This document shows, piece after piece, positions 8,732-15,476 of a stretch of DNA of 32,703 bases. The stretch covers positions 1 to 32,703 of the forward strand of contig JANXYB010000018.1 of NCBI GenBank assembly GCA_025350325.1, written 5' to 3'. Made by a program: the position numbers and the translations under genes. The stretch is from Acidobacteriaceae bacterium (GTDB lineage Bacteria > Acidobacteriota > Terriglobia > Terriglobales > Acidobacteriaceae). Numbering within the stretch: position 1 is the first letter of the stretch; each line of letters begins with the position of its first letter. The notes below the pieces were generated by a model that searched no databases, had not been told where the DNA came from, and saw only the letters and a list, made by a program, of their open reading frames with translations.

Positions 8732-8755
8732 CAGGGACTAGGGACGTCGGGACTA
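8732..8755. repeat. Intergenic GGGACTA words
   Basis: After pth, CAGGGACTA (8732-8740), GGGACGT (8741-8747) and GGGACTA (8749-8755) follow one another, echoing the TAGGGACTA words before the L25 gene. No stem is evident. The rest of the 146-bp gap before rpsF has no other recognisable feature. Confidence 0.6.
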
Positions 8756-8870
8756 TGGGCGTAGAGAAGAGAAACTAGCCTGCTGCGAAGGAAGGGCCGC
8801 CCGGGTTTTGCCGGCGGTGTTTGATGGAATGTGGGGCTGGGCCGGAGGGTCCAGCAGAAAAGGAAATCGG

Positions 8871-9371
8871 ATGTCCCGTGTGTATGAGGTTATGTTCATC
8901 GTTCGACCCGACGTGGTCGAAGAAGAAGTCGACAAGCTGATCGCCGGTTTTAGCACCAGCGTCACCAATGGTGGCGGGATGGTCAAGAATGTCGACAAGA
9001 TGGGGCGGCGCAAGCTGGCCTACATGGTGCGCAAATTCAATGACGGCAACTACGTGCTGCTTACGGTTGAGGCAGGCGGAGCGGTGGTGCTCGAGTTAGA
9101 GCGCCGTCTGCGTGTGACCGAACCAGTGATCAAGTTCATCACCGTGCGCATTGACGAAGAAGACAAGCGCCTGGCTAAGGTGAAGGCATTGCGCGGTGTT
9201 CGCCGCAAGCCTGAGCCTACGGTAGTGCATGCCCCAGCGGCTGCGGCCGCAACGCCTGTGGTCCCGGCCCCTGCGGCTGCGGCACCGGCTCCTGCGGTCC
9301 CGACGGCTCCAGCTCCCGTTTCGGCTGCTGCCCCTGCCGAGGCTGCTGAGCCCGTGCAGGCCAACGCCTAG
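8871..9371 (+). CDS. rpsF: 30S ribosomal protein S6
   Basis: Small-subunit protein that pairs with S18 on the platform. The ~100-residue S6 fold is clear: MSRVYEVMFIVRPD, MGRRKLAYMVRKFNDGNYVL and EPVIKFITVRID. After about residue 105 comes a ~60-residue tail made almost only of Ala, Pro and Val, absent from most S6 proteins. The ATG at 8871 has AAGGA 8 nt upstream; a start at 8808 is possible on paper but would add 21 unrelated residues. It is followed by rpsR and rplI. Confidence 0.96.
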   Translation: MSRVYEVMFIVRPDVVEEEVDKLIAGFSTSVTNGGGMVKNVDKMGRRKLAYMVRKFNDGNYVLLTVEAGGAVVLELERRLRVTEPVIKFITVRIDEEDKRLAKVKALRGVRRKPEPTVVHAPAAAAATPVVPAPAAAAPAPAVPTAPAPVSAAAPAEAAEPVQANA

Positions 9372-9483
9372 TTTCAAAAGAATAGCTGTCGGCAGTAGAC
9401 CCAGCGGGTTGACTGCTTAGGCTCCGCACTGAGTTCCGGCGCCCTGACGGGAGCAGGAACCAAGAGGATGAAGAGGAAATATT

Positions 9484-9834
9484 ATGTCTGAAGAAACTCC
9501 TGGACGAGCACCCGAAGCGGGCGCACCAGCTGCACAATCTCATGCGCCGTCCGGCCCTGGTGGTTCTGGCCCCCGGCCCGGCGGTCGTCCCTCTGGTGGA
9601 CCGGGCGGGCGCGGCAAATTCTTTCGCCGCAAGAAGGTTTGCAAGTTCTGCACCGAGAAAATCGATGCGATCCCTTACCGCGATGTGCGCCTGCTGCAGG
9701 GCTTTGTGGCGGAGCGCGGCAAGATCGTGCCGCGCCGGCTTACTGGGGTATGCACCACGCACCAGCGCCGGTTGACTCGCGCGATCAAGCAGGCGCGAAA
9801 TATTGCCCTGTTGCCATTCGCTACGCGTCACTAG
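9484..9834 (+). CDS. rpsR: 30S ribosomal protein S18
   Basis: A 116-residue S18. The conserved core runs from about residue 41 ([23 protein letters not shown], shown in part) through [20 protein letters not shown] and [14 protein letters not shown]. It keeps the CKFC pair, and the third cysteine in TGVC is also present. The first ~40 residues are Gly/Pro/Ala-rich and probably disordered. The AGAGGAAAT purine tract precedes the ATG. It lies 112 bp behind rpsF. Confidence 0.96.
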   Translation: MSEETPGRAPEAGAPAAQSHAPSGPGGSGPRPGGRPSGGPGGRGKFFRRKKVCKFCTEKIDAIPYRDVRLLQGFVAERGKIVPRRLTGVCTTHQRRLTRAIKQARNIALLPFATRH

Positions 9835-9879
9835 AGCTTGGGCAAACTTCGGTGCTATTGCCAAGTCTGCGTACGATGG

Positions 9880-9906
9880 CCCTTCATCAATTGAGGGTCT
9901 TCCCTT
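9880..9906 (+). terminator. Weak hairpin between rpsR and rplI
   Basis: CCCTTCA (9880-9886) can pair with TTGAGGG (9891-9897) around a TCAA loop, followed by the pyrimidine-rich TCTTCCCTT. This could attenuate transcription between S18 and L9. The stem is short and the tail is not a clean U-run. The rest of the 292-bp gap 9835-10126 shows no gene. Confidence 0.35.
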
Positions 9907-10126
9907 GCAGGCTGCGAGGTAATGGCACGCATGGACCTGTGGAAGCGGTAATGGTCGTTTTTCGCCGCATTGACCATTTAGTTGTAGGAGTCAAAAGGAT
10001 TTGGCAGGCGACGAGCCAGCGAATCCAGTTATAGAATTCGCGCTGCGCAACTCACACGGAACACCGGTGTCTAAGGACAAAAAGCCGGCCGATCGTGGAG
10101 CCGCCGCGCAACATGGAGAGTTTCAC

Positions 10127-10621
10127 ATGGAAGTCATTCTGAAAGAAGACGTAGTCAACTTGGGCCAGCGTGGAGAAGTAGTCAAAGTGGCCGACGGCTA
10201 CGGACGTAATTTTCTGCTGCCCCGTAAGCTGGCGTTGCAGGCAACTCTGGCCAACAAGGCCGTTATTGATCAAATGAAGAACGCCGCCGCTCGCCGGTCT
10301 GCCTCCGAGAAGGCGCAGGCGGAGCAACTGCTCAAACAACTCGAGCCGCTCGTGCTCAGCTTTACTCGCAAGTGCAGCGAAAACGGTCAGCTCTTCGGTT
10401 CAGTCACCTCGGCTGACCTCGCCAGCGATCTTGAGACCAAGGGCTTTGCGGTGGACCGCCGCAAGATTCAATTGGCAGAGCCGATCAAAAGCCTGGGTGA
10501 CTTTGAAGTAGCAATTAAGCTGCATCGCGAAGTCACTGCGCAACTCAAGGTCCATGTTGCGGCTGATGCCGAGGCGACTCCGGTTGCCGAGGCTGTCGCG
10601 GAACCCGCAGTCGCCAACTAA
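10127..10621 (+). CDS. rplI: 50S ribosomal protein L9
   Basis: A 164-residue L9: the N-terminal rRNA-binding domain begins MEVILKEDVVNLGQRG and continues KVADGYGRNFLLPRKLA. A long connecting helix (~40-75) leads to the C-terminal domain with LFGSVTSADLA and DRRKIQL. An upstream start at 10001 would add 42 unrelated residues; ATG 10127 has GGAG 9 nt upstream. The last ~17 residues are Ala/Glu/Pro-rich, echoing the tails on S6 and L25. Confidence 0.96.
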   Translation: MEVILKEDVVNLGQRGEVVKVADGYGRNFLLPRKLALQATLANKAVIDQMKNAAARRSASEKAQAEQLLKQLEPLVLSFTRKCSENGQLFGSVTSADLASDLETKGFAVDRRKIQLAEPIKSLGDFEVAIKLHREVTAQLKVHVAADAEATPVAEAVAEPAVAN

Positions 10622-10638
10622 TCATTCAGCGGACTGAT

Positions 10639-10664
10639 CCGCCTCCCGCGTTCACGGGAGGCGG
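10639..10664 (+). terminator. Strong hairpin after rplI
   Basis: A perfect 10-bp stem (CCGCCTCCCG at 10639-10648, CGGGAGGCGG at 10655-10664) with a 6-nt loop ends the ribosomal block, 18 bp after the rplI stop. No U-run follows, so it may be a pause/processing site or a terminator of the U-poor kind. A smaller stem, GCGGA/TCCGC (10629-10642), overlaps its left arm, so the two are mutually exclusive. Confidence 0.6.
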
Positions 10665-10716
10665 TAGTGTCTCTCGCGAAGTTTGATTCGCGGCAGAGCC
10701 CCATCTGCCGCATCCT

Positions 10717-11280
10717 TCAGAAGATATCCTTCTCTTCCGCCCCCCCGCTCAACGCAATCAGATTCTTCATGGCCCTGGTCATCTTAGCTTGAAAGCCGGT
10801 CGCTTCCTCCGTCTTCGCTACTGAAAACAGAAATCGCGCGCGATTTGTAGCCACATTTTTATCTACATGATCCTGATTGTCATAGCAAGTGCGCGCGGTC
10901 TTGCCGGTTGCTGAGACAACGGTAAGGCGTAGAATTTGCGTGCGGGTGCGCACTGAGTCGCTGGCATCGAAAATATCCCAAACCAACGTATTCGCATCCA
11001 GCGCTTTGAGAAATAGATCGCAGTGGCCGTCCGGCTGTTTAACGGCGAGAACGTTTCCCGCCGGGTCGAGCGCGACCTCAAGATTGTCGTTGATCCCATC
11101 TTCCGGGCTGAACGAGATGAGCGCCCCGCGCACATAGGCAAACAACTCCTGCGCTGTTGGCACGGGCTTCGGCGCTGGCTTCTTCTTATGGGGTATTGTC
11201 TGTGCGGCACACAGCGGCCCGATTGCGATCAACAATGCTGTGTAGACGCGTACGGAATGAAGTCGAGCTGACTGCGCCAT
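10717..11280 (-). CDS. Exported protein of unknown function
   Basis: I do not recognise this 187-residue protein. It starts with a Sec-type signal (VYTALLIAIGPLCAAQT, cleavage likely after CAA), then a short Lys/Pro-rich linker, then a soluble domain of ~140 residues with no familiar motif; three cysteines lie in or near it. A start at 11331 is possible, but the ATG at 11280 has AAGGAG 8 nt upstream and sits directly before the signal peptide, so it is preferred. It lies 37 bp behind the ABC ATPase gene on the same strand and may be co-transcribed with it. Confidence 0.8.
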   Translation of the reverse strand: MAQSARLHSVRVYTALLIAIGPLCAAQTIPHKKKPAPKPVPTAQELFAYVRGALISFSPEDGINDNLEVALDPAGNVLAVKQPDGHCDLFLKALDANTLVWDIFDASDSVRTRTQILRLTVVSATGKTARTCYDNQDHVDKNVATNRARFLFSVAKTEEATGFQAKMTRAMKNLIALSGGAEEKDIF

Positions 11281-11317
11281 GAATCTTCTCCTTGCCTTCA
11301 TCGCAGCGGAATAATGT

Positions 11318-12193
11318 CTAACCCTGTTCAACTCCCGTTGTCGACGCGAGATTGGCGAGCGGCATCGATCGGTCAGTACGCAACGTGGGCACGGCGGCGA
11401 GCAGGCTGCGTGTGTACGGGTGTTGCGGCGCGGTTAGAAGTTGCCGGCAAGGGCCGCTCTCGACGATTTGGCCCTTGCGCATAACCGCGATTCGATCAGC
11501 CACTTGTCCGACCACGGCAAGATCATGCGAAATAAAAAGCATGGCCAGGCCATGTTGTCGCTGCAAATCGGCAAGCAGGGCGAGAATCTGTGCCTGCACA
11601 GTGACGTCGAGAGCAGTCGTCGGTTCGTCGGCTATCAGCAGTCGCGGCTTATTGATCAGTGCCATCGCGATCAGAATGCGCTGCCGCTGGCCACCTGAAA
11701 ACTGGTGCGGGTAGTCGCCATAGCGTCGCGCAACCTCAGGGATCGCAACCGCCTCCAGCGCGGCCGTCGCTTTTCGTTTGGCTTCACGCCCAGTCCACGA
11801 GACTGCATGTGCTTCTACGCACTCCGCGACCTGCCGCCCGATTGTCATCACCGGATTCAACGCGGTCATAGGCTCTTGAAAGATCATGGCGATTTCTTTG
11901 CCACGCAACTTGCAGAGGCTTTGGTTCGATTGCCGCAGCAAATCGATTCGCTCTCGCTCTTTATTTCCCGCATGCCCCAATCCCGCAGTCGTTTTTTCCC
12001 AAAGGATCTGACCAGTTACCTGCGCAGCGTTTCCAAGCAGCCCCAAGATGGCAAGTGCCGTTACGCTCTTGCCTGAACCAGATTCGCCGACCAGTCCTAA
12101 CACTTGGCCTGCTTCAAGTTGGAGGCTTATATCCTGCACAGCTTGAGCGGAGCCAAAGCGGATCCCGAGATTACGAATGTCGAGCAGGGGCAC
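11318..12193 (-). CDS. ABC transporter ATP-binding protein, Opp/Dpp (peptide/nickel) type
   Basis: A 291-residue ATPase with Walker A GESGSGKS (36-43), Q-loop FQEP (105-108), signature FSGGQRQR (165-172), Walker B LLIADEP (185-191), switch histidine in FISHDLA, and the C-terminal HPYTRSLLAAVP segment typical of DppD/OppD-like subunits. It would energise import of oligopeptides or similar solutes. No permease, second ATPase or binding protein is present nearby, so its membrane partners must be elsewhere, or it is an orphan. The residue range 60-95 contains an insertion (WEKTTAGLGHAGNKERERID) relative to many relatives. Confidence 0.93.
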   Translation of the reverse strand: MPLLDIRNLGIRFGSAQAVQDISLQLEAGQVLGLVGESGSGKSVTALAILGLLGNAAQVTGQILWEKTTAGLGHAGNKERERIDLLRQSNQSLCKLRGKEIAMIFQEPMTALNPVMTIGRQVAECVEAHAVSWTGREAKRKATAALEAVAIPEVARRYGDYPHQFSGGQRQRILIAMALINKPRLLIADEPTTALDVTVQAQILALLADLQRQHGLAMLFISHDLAVVGQVADRIAVMRKGQIVESGPCRQLLTAPQHPYTRSLLAAVPTLRTDRSMPLANLASTTGVEQG

Positions 12194-12279
12194 ACGCCCA
12201 TCCTAGCGCAACGGATAACAAAACTTTGCCTGAAAGTGTCATCGACTTATGAATCATGCGTCGCCCCATAGAGTGAAAG

Positions 12280-12313
12280 CCAAGTGCTTTGCGGTGCACC
12301 GCAAGCGGCTTGG
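12280..12313. promoter_or_regulatory. Long imperfect inverted repeat upstream of the repeat-protein genes
   Basis: TTGCGGTGCACCGCAA (12289-12304) is a perfect 16-bp palindrome flanked by CCAAG (12280-12284) and CTTGG (12309-12313), giving an extended dyad of 34 bp with a short internal mismatch. It lies in the 243-bp divergent gap between the ABC ATPase gene and the secreted repeat-protein gene, about 125 bp before the latter's ATG. It may be a regulator-binding site or an RNA hairpin. A weak promoter-like pair TTGCCT (12226) and TATGAA (12248), 16 bp apart, precedes it. Confidence 0.45.
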
Positions 12314-12436
12314 GCTAAGCGACTTGTCGTCGAGCAACACTCGAAAACTCGGTGATTCGAGGCGTGGACCCTTGCGCTGCATAGGCAACGCCGATTGCCA
12401 ATGATTCATCTCTACCCATGGAATGGAGGACTAAAG

Positions 12437-12841
12437 ATGCACATCAGATTGTTGGCAATGCCGCTTCTCGCTCTCTCGCTCGCTACCGCGGGCCTCGCAA
12501 CAGCCAAGGCGCAGCAAGGCCCACCGGCCGCCGGTTATGATCAGGACCGCGACCGCGGCGGCTGGGATGCTCCGCCCGCTGAATTCCGGGAAGCACAACG
12601 TCAAGGTTTCCATGATGGAGTGGAAGGTGCACGTAAAGATTACGAACAGCACCGCCGTAGCGATGTAAATCGTCGGGACGAGTTTCGTCACCCCCGCGTT
12701 GAACGTTCCCTGCGCCAGGACTATCGAGAAGGCTTCCGCCGCGGATACGACACGGCAATGTCGCACATGATGAACGATCACGACCGCGATCATCATGACC
12801 GCGACGATCATCGTGACCATGACCACGACGACCACCAATAA
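12437..12841 (+). CDS. Secreted single-unit F-x2-G-x3-A repeat protein with His/Asp-rich tail
   Basis: I cannot assign a family. The 134-residue product has a Sec signal peptide (LLAMPLLALSLATAGLATAKA, cleavage near residue 25), then one ~70-residue unit (W43-M111) that occurs three times in the product of the next gene. Within the unit, two similar halves (FHDGVEGARKD at F58 and FRRGYDTAMSH at F100) are 42 residues apart. Residues 113-134 are almost only His and Asp, a plausible metal-binding tail. The ATG at 12437 has a perfect GGAGGA 6 nt upstream; a start at 12395 would place extra residues before the signal. An intrinsic terminator follows. Confidence 0.85.
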   Translation: MHIRLLAMPLLALSLATAGLATAKAQQGPPAAGYDQDRDRGGWDAPPAEFREAQRQGFHDGVEGARKDYEQHRRSDVNRRDEFRHPRVERSLRQDYREGFRRGYDTAMSHMMNDHDRDHHDRDDHRDHDHDDHQ

Positions 12842-12867
12842 TAGTTTCTATTTCAACGGAACGACAG

Positions 12868-12909
12868 CAGGAATATCGGTTGGCATGCCGATATTCCTGT
12901 TCCTATTTC
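12868..12909 (+). terminator. Intrinsic terminator after the single-unit repeat protein
   Basis: A perfect 12-bp stem, CAGGAATATCGG (12868-12879) and CCGATATTCCTG (12888-12899), with an 8-nt loop, is followed by TTCCTATTTC. It sits 26 bp after the stop and separates the two paralogous genes, so each is likely expressed from its own promoter. Confidence 0.8.
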
Positions 12910-13012
12910 AGCATGTGTGTTCAAGTGCCGGCGCGCCTGGGGGCAACAAACCTGCTCAATGCGGGTCTAGATTAGTATGATTGCCCAGCAGATTAGAAAG
13001 GAGATTTTAGGA

Positions 13013-13894
13013 ATGTTTACAAATGAGCTTAAAGTTCGCGTTGGTGTGCCGGTACTAGCTTTATGTCTAGGAGTCAGTGGGTTGGCCGCATGCAGTACAG
13101 CTGCCGCGCAACAAGGTCCGCCGCCGCCCGGGTACGGTCAGCAGGGATATGGCCAGGATCGGGGCGGATGGGATGTCCCTCCACAAGAGTGGAATGAGGT
13201 CCAGCGGCGTGCTTTTCACGAGGGCGTTGAAGAAGCGCGCAGAGACTCTTCTAATCATCGGCGCATGGATGCCGACGATCATGAGCAGTATCGCAATCCG
13301 CGCGTCGAGCCGGAGATGCAGCAAGCCTATCGTGACTCCTTCCGCCGCGGCTATGAGGTAGCGATGTCCCATATGGGGGGCGCGCCCATGGGCGGCCGCG
13401 ACGATGAGCGTGGGTGGGAAGCTCCGCCGCAGGAGTGGAACGAGGTTCAGCGCCGTGGTTTCCACGAGGGCGTTGAAGAGGCGCGTAAAGATTTCGCCGA
13501 ACGTCGCCAGCCCGATGCCGACGGCCATCAGGAATTTCGTAATCCCAACGTGCAGCCGGAGATGCAAGGCGCCTATCGCGAAGCGTTTCGCCGCGGATAC
13601 GAGACCGCAATGTCTCACATCTCGGGGGGCCCGCAAGGCGGTATGCGGATGGACGAAGGTGGATGGGAGGCTCCTCCCCAGGAGCTGAACGAACTGCAGC
13701 GCCGCGGCTACCACGACGGCGTTGAGGGTGCCCGCAAAGACAATGACAATCATCGCCGGCCCGACGTGAACAATCGCGACGAGTATCGAAACGTACGGCT
13801 TCCAAGGCAAGAGCGCGAAGCTTACCGGGATGGTTTTAGGCGCGGCTACGAGCGCGCTATGTCGCACCTGATGGGAGATGGGGACCGGCACTAA
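13013..13894 (+). CDS. Putative lipoprotein with three tandem F-x2-G-x3-A units
   Basis: A 293-residue paralogue of the preceding gene product, family unknown to me. The N-terminal signal ends in LAAC (C27), a good lipobox, with Ser at +2, so an outer-membrane lipoprotein is likely. After a Gly/Pro/Gln linker come three units (W53-M121, W135-I203, W218-L286), each opening GW(D/E)xPPQE and closing AMSH, at a period of ~82. Each has two halves whose aromatic residues are exactly 42 apart (68/110, 150/192, 233/275). The ATG at 13013 has AAAGGAG 9 nt upstream; the longer start at 12977 would put 12 residues before the signal. A clear terminator follows. No enzymatic motif is seen. Confidence 0.87.
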   Translation: MFTNELKVRVGVPVLALCLGVSGLAACSTAAAQQGPPPPGYGQQGYGQDRGGWDVPPQEWNEVQRRAFHEGVEEARRDSSNHRRMDADDHEQYRNPRVEPEMQQAYRDSFRRGYEVAMSHMGGAPMGGRDDERGWEAPPQEWNEVQRRGFHEGVEEARKDFAERRQPDADGHQEFRNPNVQPEMQGAYREAFRRGYETAMSHISGGPQGGMRMDEGGWEAPPQELNELQRRGYHDGVEGARKDNDNHRRPDVNNRDEYRNVRLPRQEREAYRDGFRRGYERAMSHLMGDGDRH

Positions 13895-13909
13895 ATTTAA
13901 AACGCGGAT

Positions 13910-13943
13910 AAGACACCCGGCCAATTGGTCGGGTGTCTTTTTT
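13910..13943 (+). terminator. Intrinsic terminator after the three-unit repeat protein
   Basis: AAGACACCCG (13910-13919) pairs perfectly with CGGGTGTCTT (13930-13939) around a loop that itself holds CCAATTGG, followed by a run of T to 13943. It is a textbook rho-independent terminator for the upstream gene. Confidence 0.93.
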
Positions 13944-14006
13944 GAAGTGCACTCTTCTAAAGAAGATCGACCTCTCGCTATAAAGAAGGAATCAAAGGCT
14001 ACGAGT

Positions 14007-14417
14007 CTATTGCAGTACCGGCTCCGCGAGCACCAACTCAATCTGCATCTCCGGCAGTGACAGCAGCGTGTTGTGGATGAGGCAGTGATGCACGGCTCGC
14101 TCCAAGCCTTCAACTTGCTCGACCTTTAGAGCGGTCGGATATGTCACCTGTATTCTAAAATCCCCAAGCCGTGGCGGCTGCTTGAGTTTTTCCGCCGACA
14201 CCGTAACTACAATGCCAGCCGCATCAAGGTTACGAGCCTTGAGATATTGCACTGCATAGAACTCCGCGCAAGTGCCGAGCGACGCAAGCAGCAATTCCGG
14301 AGGGGTCATGGCGCTATCGTCTCCCCCATTCTCTACGGGCTGATCGCAGAGAATAGTGTGTCCCCTGGTCTCGACGGCGAATCGGACGTTTCCAAGATGC
14401 GTAACTTTTACTTTCAT
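14007..14417 (-). CDS. OsmC/Ohr-family protein
   Basis: A 136-residue OsmC-fold protein; relatives reduce organic or fatty-acid hydroperoxides with a cysteine pair. Here the pair is C50 (LLASLGTCAEFYA) and C112 (HHCLIHNTL), in the expected places. The loop TPPELLLASLG is characteristic. It resembles the YhfA-like subgroup more than Ohr, judged by length and the redox loop. It is transcribed toward the repeat-protein terminator and divergently from the aldo/keto reductase across a 207-bp gap in which I see no further gene. Confidence 0.93.
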   Translation of the reverse strand: MKVKVTHLGNVRFAVETRGHTILCDQPVENGGDDSAMTPPELLLASLGTCAEFYAVQYLKARNLDAAGIVVTVSAEKLKQPPRLGDFRIQVTYPTALKVEQVEGLERAVHHCLIHNTLLSLPEMQIELVLAEPVLQ

Positions 14418-14624
14418 GGTTGACCTGTCGTTACATTATAGGCGCGCGCTGATTGATGTCGCTCGTTAGGCTCGAACTTCAATTTTCTTCGGTATTCACC
14501 GCCTTCGCCAATCAATCCACGTGCATAGAAATTAGAAGCGGGGTAGAATTTTCGAACTGGAGTGCGTGCCGTCGAACGGTGATGTGTCCGCAATTACAAA
14601 CCCATATTGTTCGTCGGAGGTCCT

Positions 14625-15476
14625 ATGAATCGCAGGAAATTTATCACTGGCGCCGTTGCCGGCCTTGGCGCAGCCTACCTTACCCCCGAAGCCCTCGCCG
14701 ATACCCCGTCCAGCCGCACCAAGGTTGATGCTACCGACACCGTAACCCTGGGCAAAACCGGCATCCGCACCAGCCGCTTGGCCATGGGTACAGGCACGAT
14801 TGGCGGTGGCGGTGGTTCAAACCAGACGCGGGAAGGGCGACTGACGCGCTTGTTGCGCACCGGCTACGATCGCGGCCTGACGTTCTTCGATACCGCTGAT
14901 TCCTACGGCTCGCACCCTGAGGTAGCCGAAGCCATCAGCCGTCTACCGCGCGACAAGGTCATCGTCATGACCAAGTGCGATTCCCGCGATCCCAAGCAGG
15001 CCAAGGCCGATCTTGATCGTTATCGCCGCGAGTTAAAAGTCGACTACATCGACATCCTGCTCGTTCACTGCGTAACTGAGGGCGATTGGACAGAACGGTA
15101 CCGCGGCGTGATGGACGTCTTCTCTGAAGCTAAGCAGCAGGGCATCGTTCGCGCCCATGGGTGCTCGTGCCACAGTATCGAGGCGCTGCGTGCCGCGGCC
15201 GCTTCGCCGTGGGTCGACGTTGACCTGGTACGTCTCAATCCAGTTGGCGCGCACATGGACGCCGATCCCCAGACCGTCATCAGCGTGATCAAGCAAATGC
15301 GCGCCCAGGGCAAGGGCATCATTGGCATGAAGATCTTGGGTCAGGGAGCGATGCGCACCCGACAAGACGAGGCGATTCGCTTTGCGCTCGATAGCGGCGT
15401 GCTTGACGCCTTCACCATCGGTGCTGAAAACGACAATGAACAATCCGACTTGATCAAAAGAATTGCAGCAGCTTAG
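14625..15476 (+). CDS. Tat-exported aldo/keto reductase
   Basis: A 283-residue aldo/keto reductase led by a twin-arginine signal (MNRRKFITGAVAGLGAAYL). The catalytic tetrad is complete: D89 and Y94 in FFDTADSYGSH, K117 in MTKCD, H148 in LLVHC. Later motifs (GIIGMKILGQG, FTIGAEN) match bacterial oxidoreductases of this family. A TTG at 14607 adds six residues, but the ATG at 14625 has CGGAGG 5 nt upstream and places the RR motif correctly. The stop codon overlaps the GTG start of the GH28 gene by one base (TAGTG), so the two are translated together. A periplasmic, cofactor-loaded AKR acting on sugar acids is plausible but inferred. Confidence 0.93.
   Translation: MNRRKFITGAVAGLGAAYLTPEALADTPSSRTKVDATDTVTLGKTGIRTSRLAMGTGTIGGGGGSNQTREGRLTRLLRTGYDRGLTFFDTADSYGSHPEVAEAISRLPRDKVIVMTKCDSRDPKQAKADLDRYRRELKVDYIDILLVHCVTEGDWTERYRGVMDVFSEAKQQGIVRAHGCSCHSIEALRAAAASPWVDVDLVRLNPVGAHMDADPQTVISVIKQMRAQGKGIIGMKILGQGAMRTRQDEAIRFALDSGVLDAFTIGAENDNEQSDLIKRIAAA

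Noticed and set aside
9217..9864. 215-residue minus-strand frame over rpsF and rpsR
   Set aside because: It overlaps two certain ribosomal protein genes and reads as Arg/Pro/Gln-rich noise.
13067..14113. 348-residue frame on the minus strand across the three-unit repeat protein
   Set aside because: Antisense shadow: the repeats in the plus frame, the ribosome-binding site, the lipobox and the terminator all support the plus gene.
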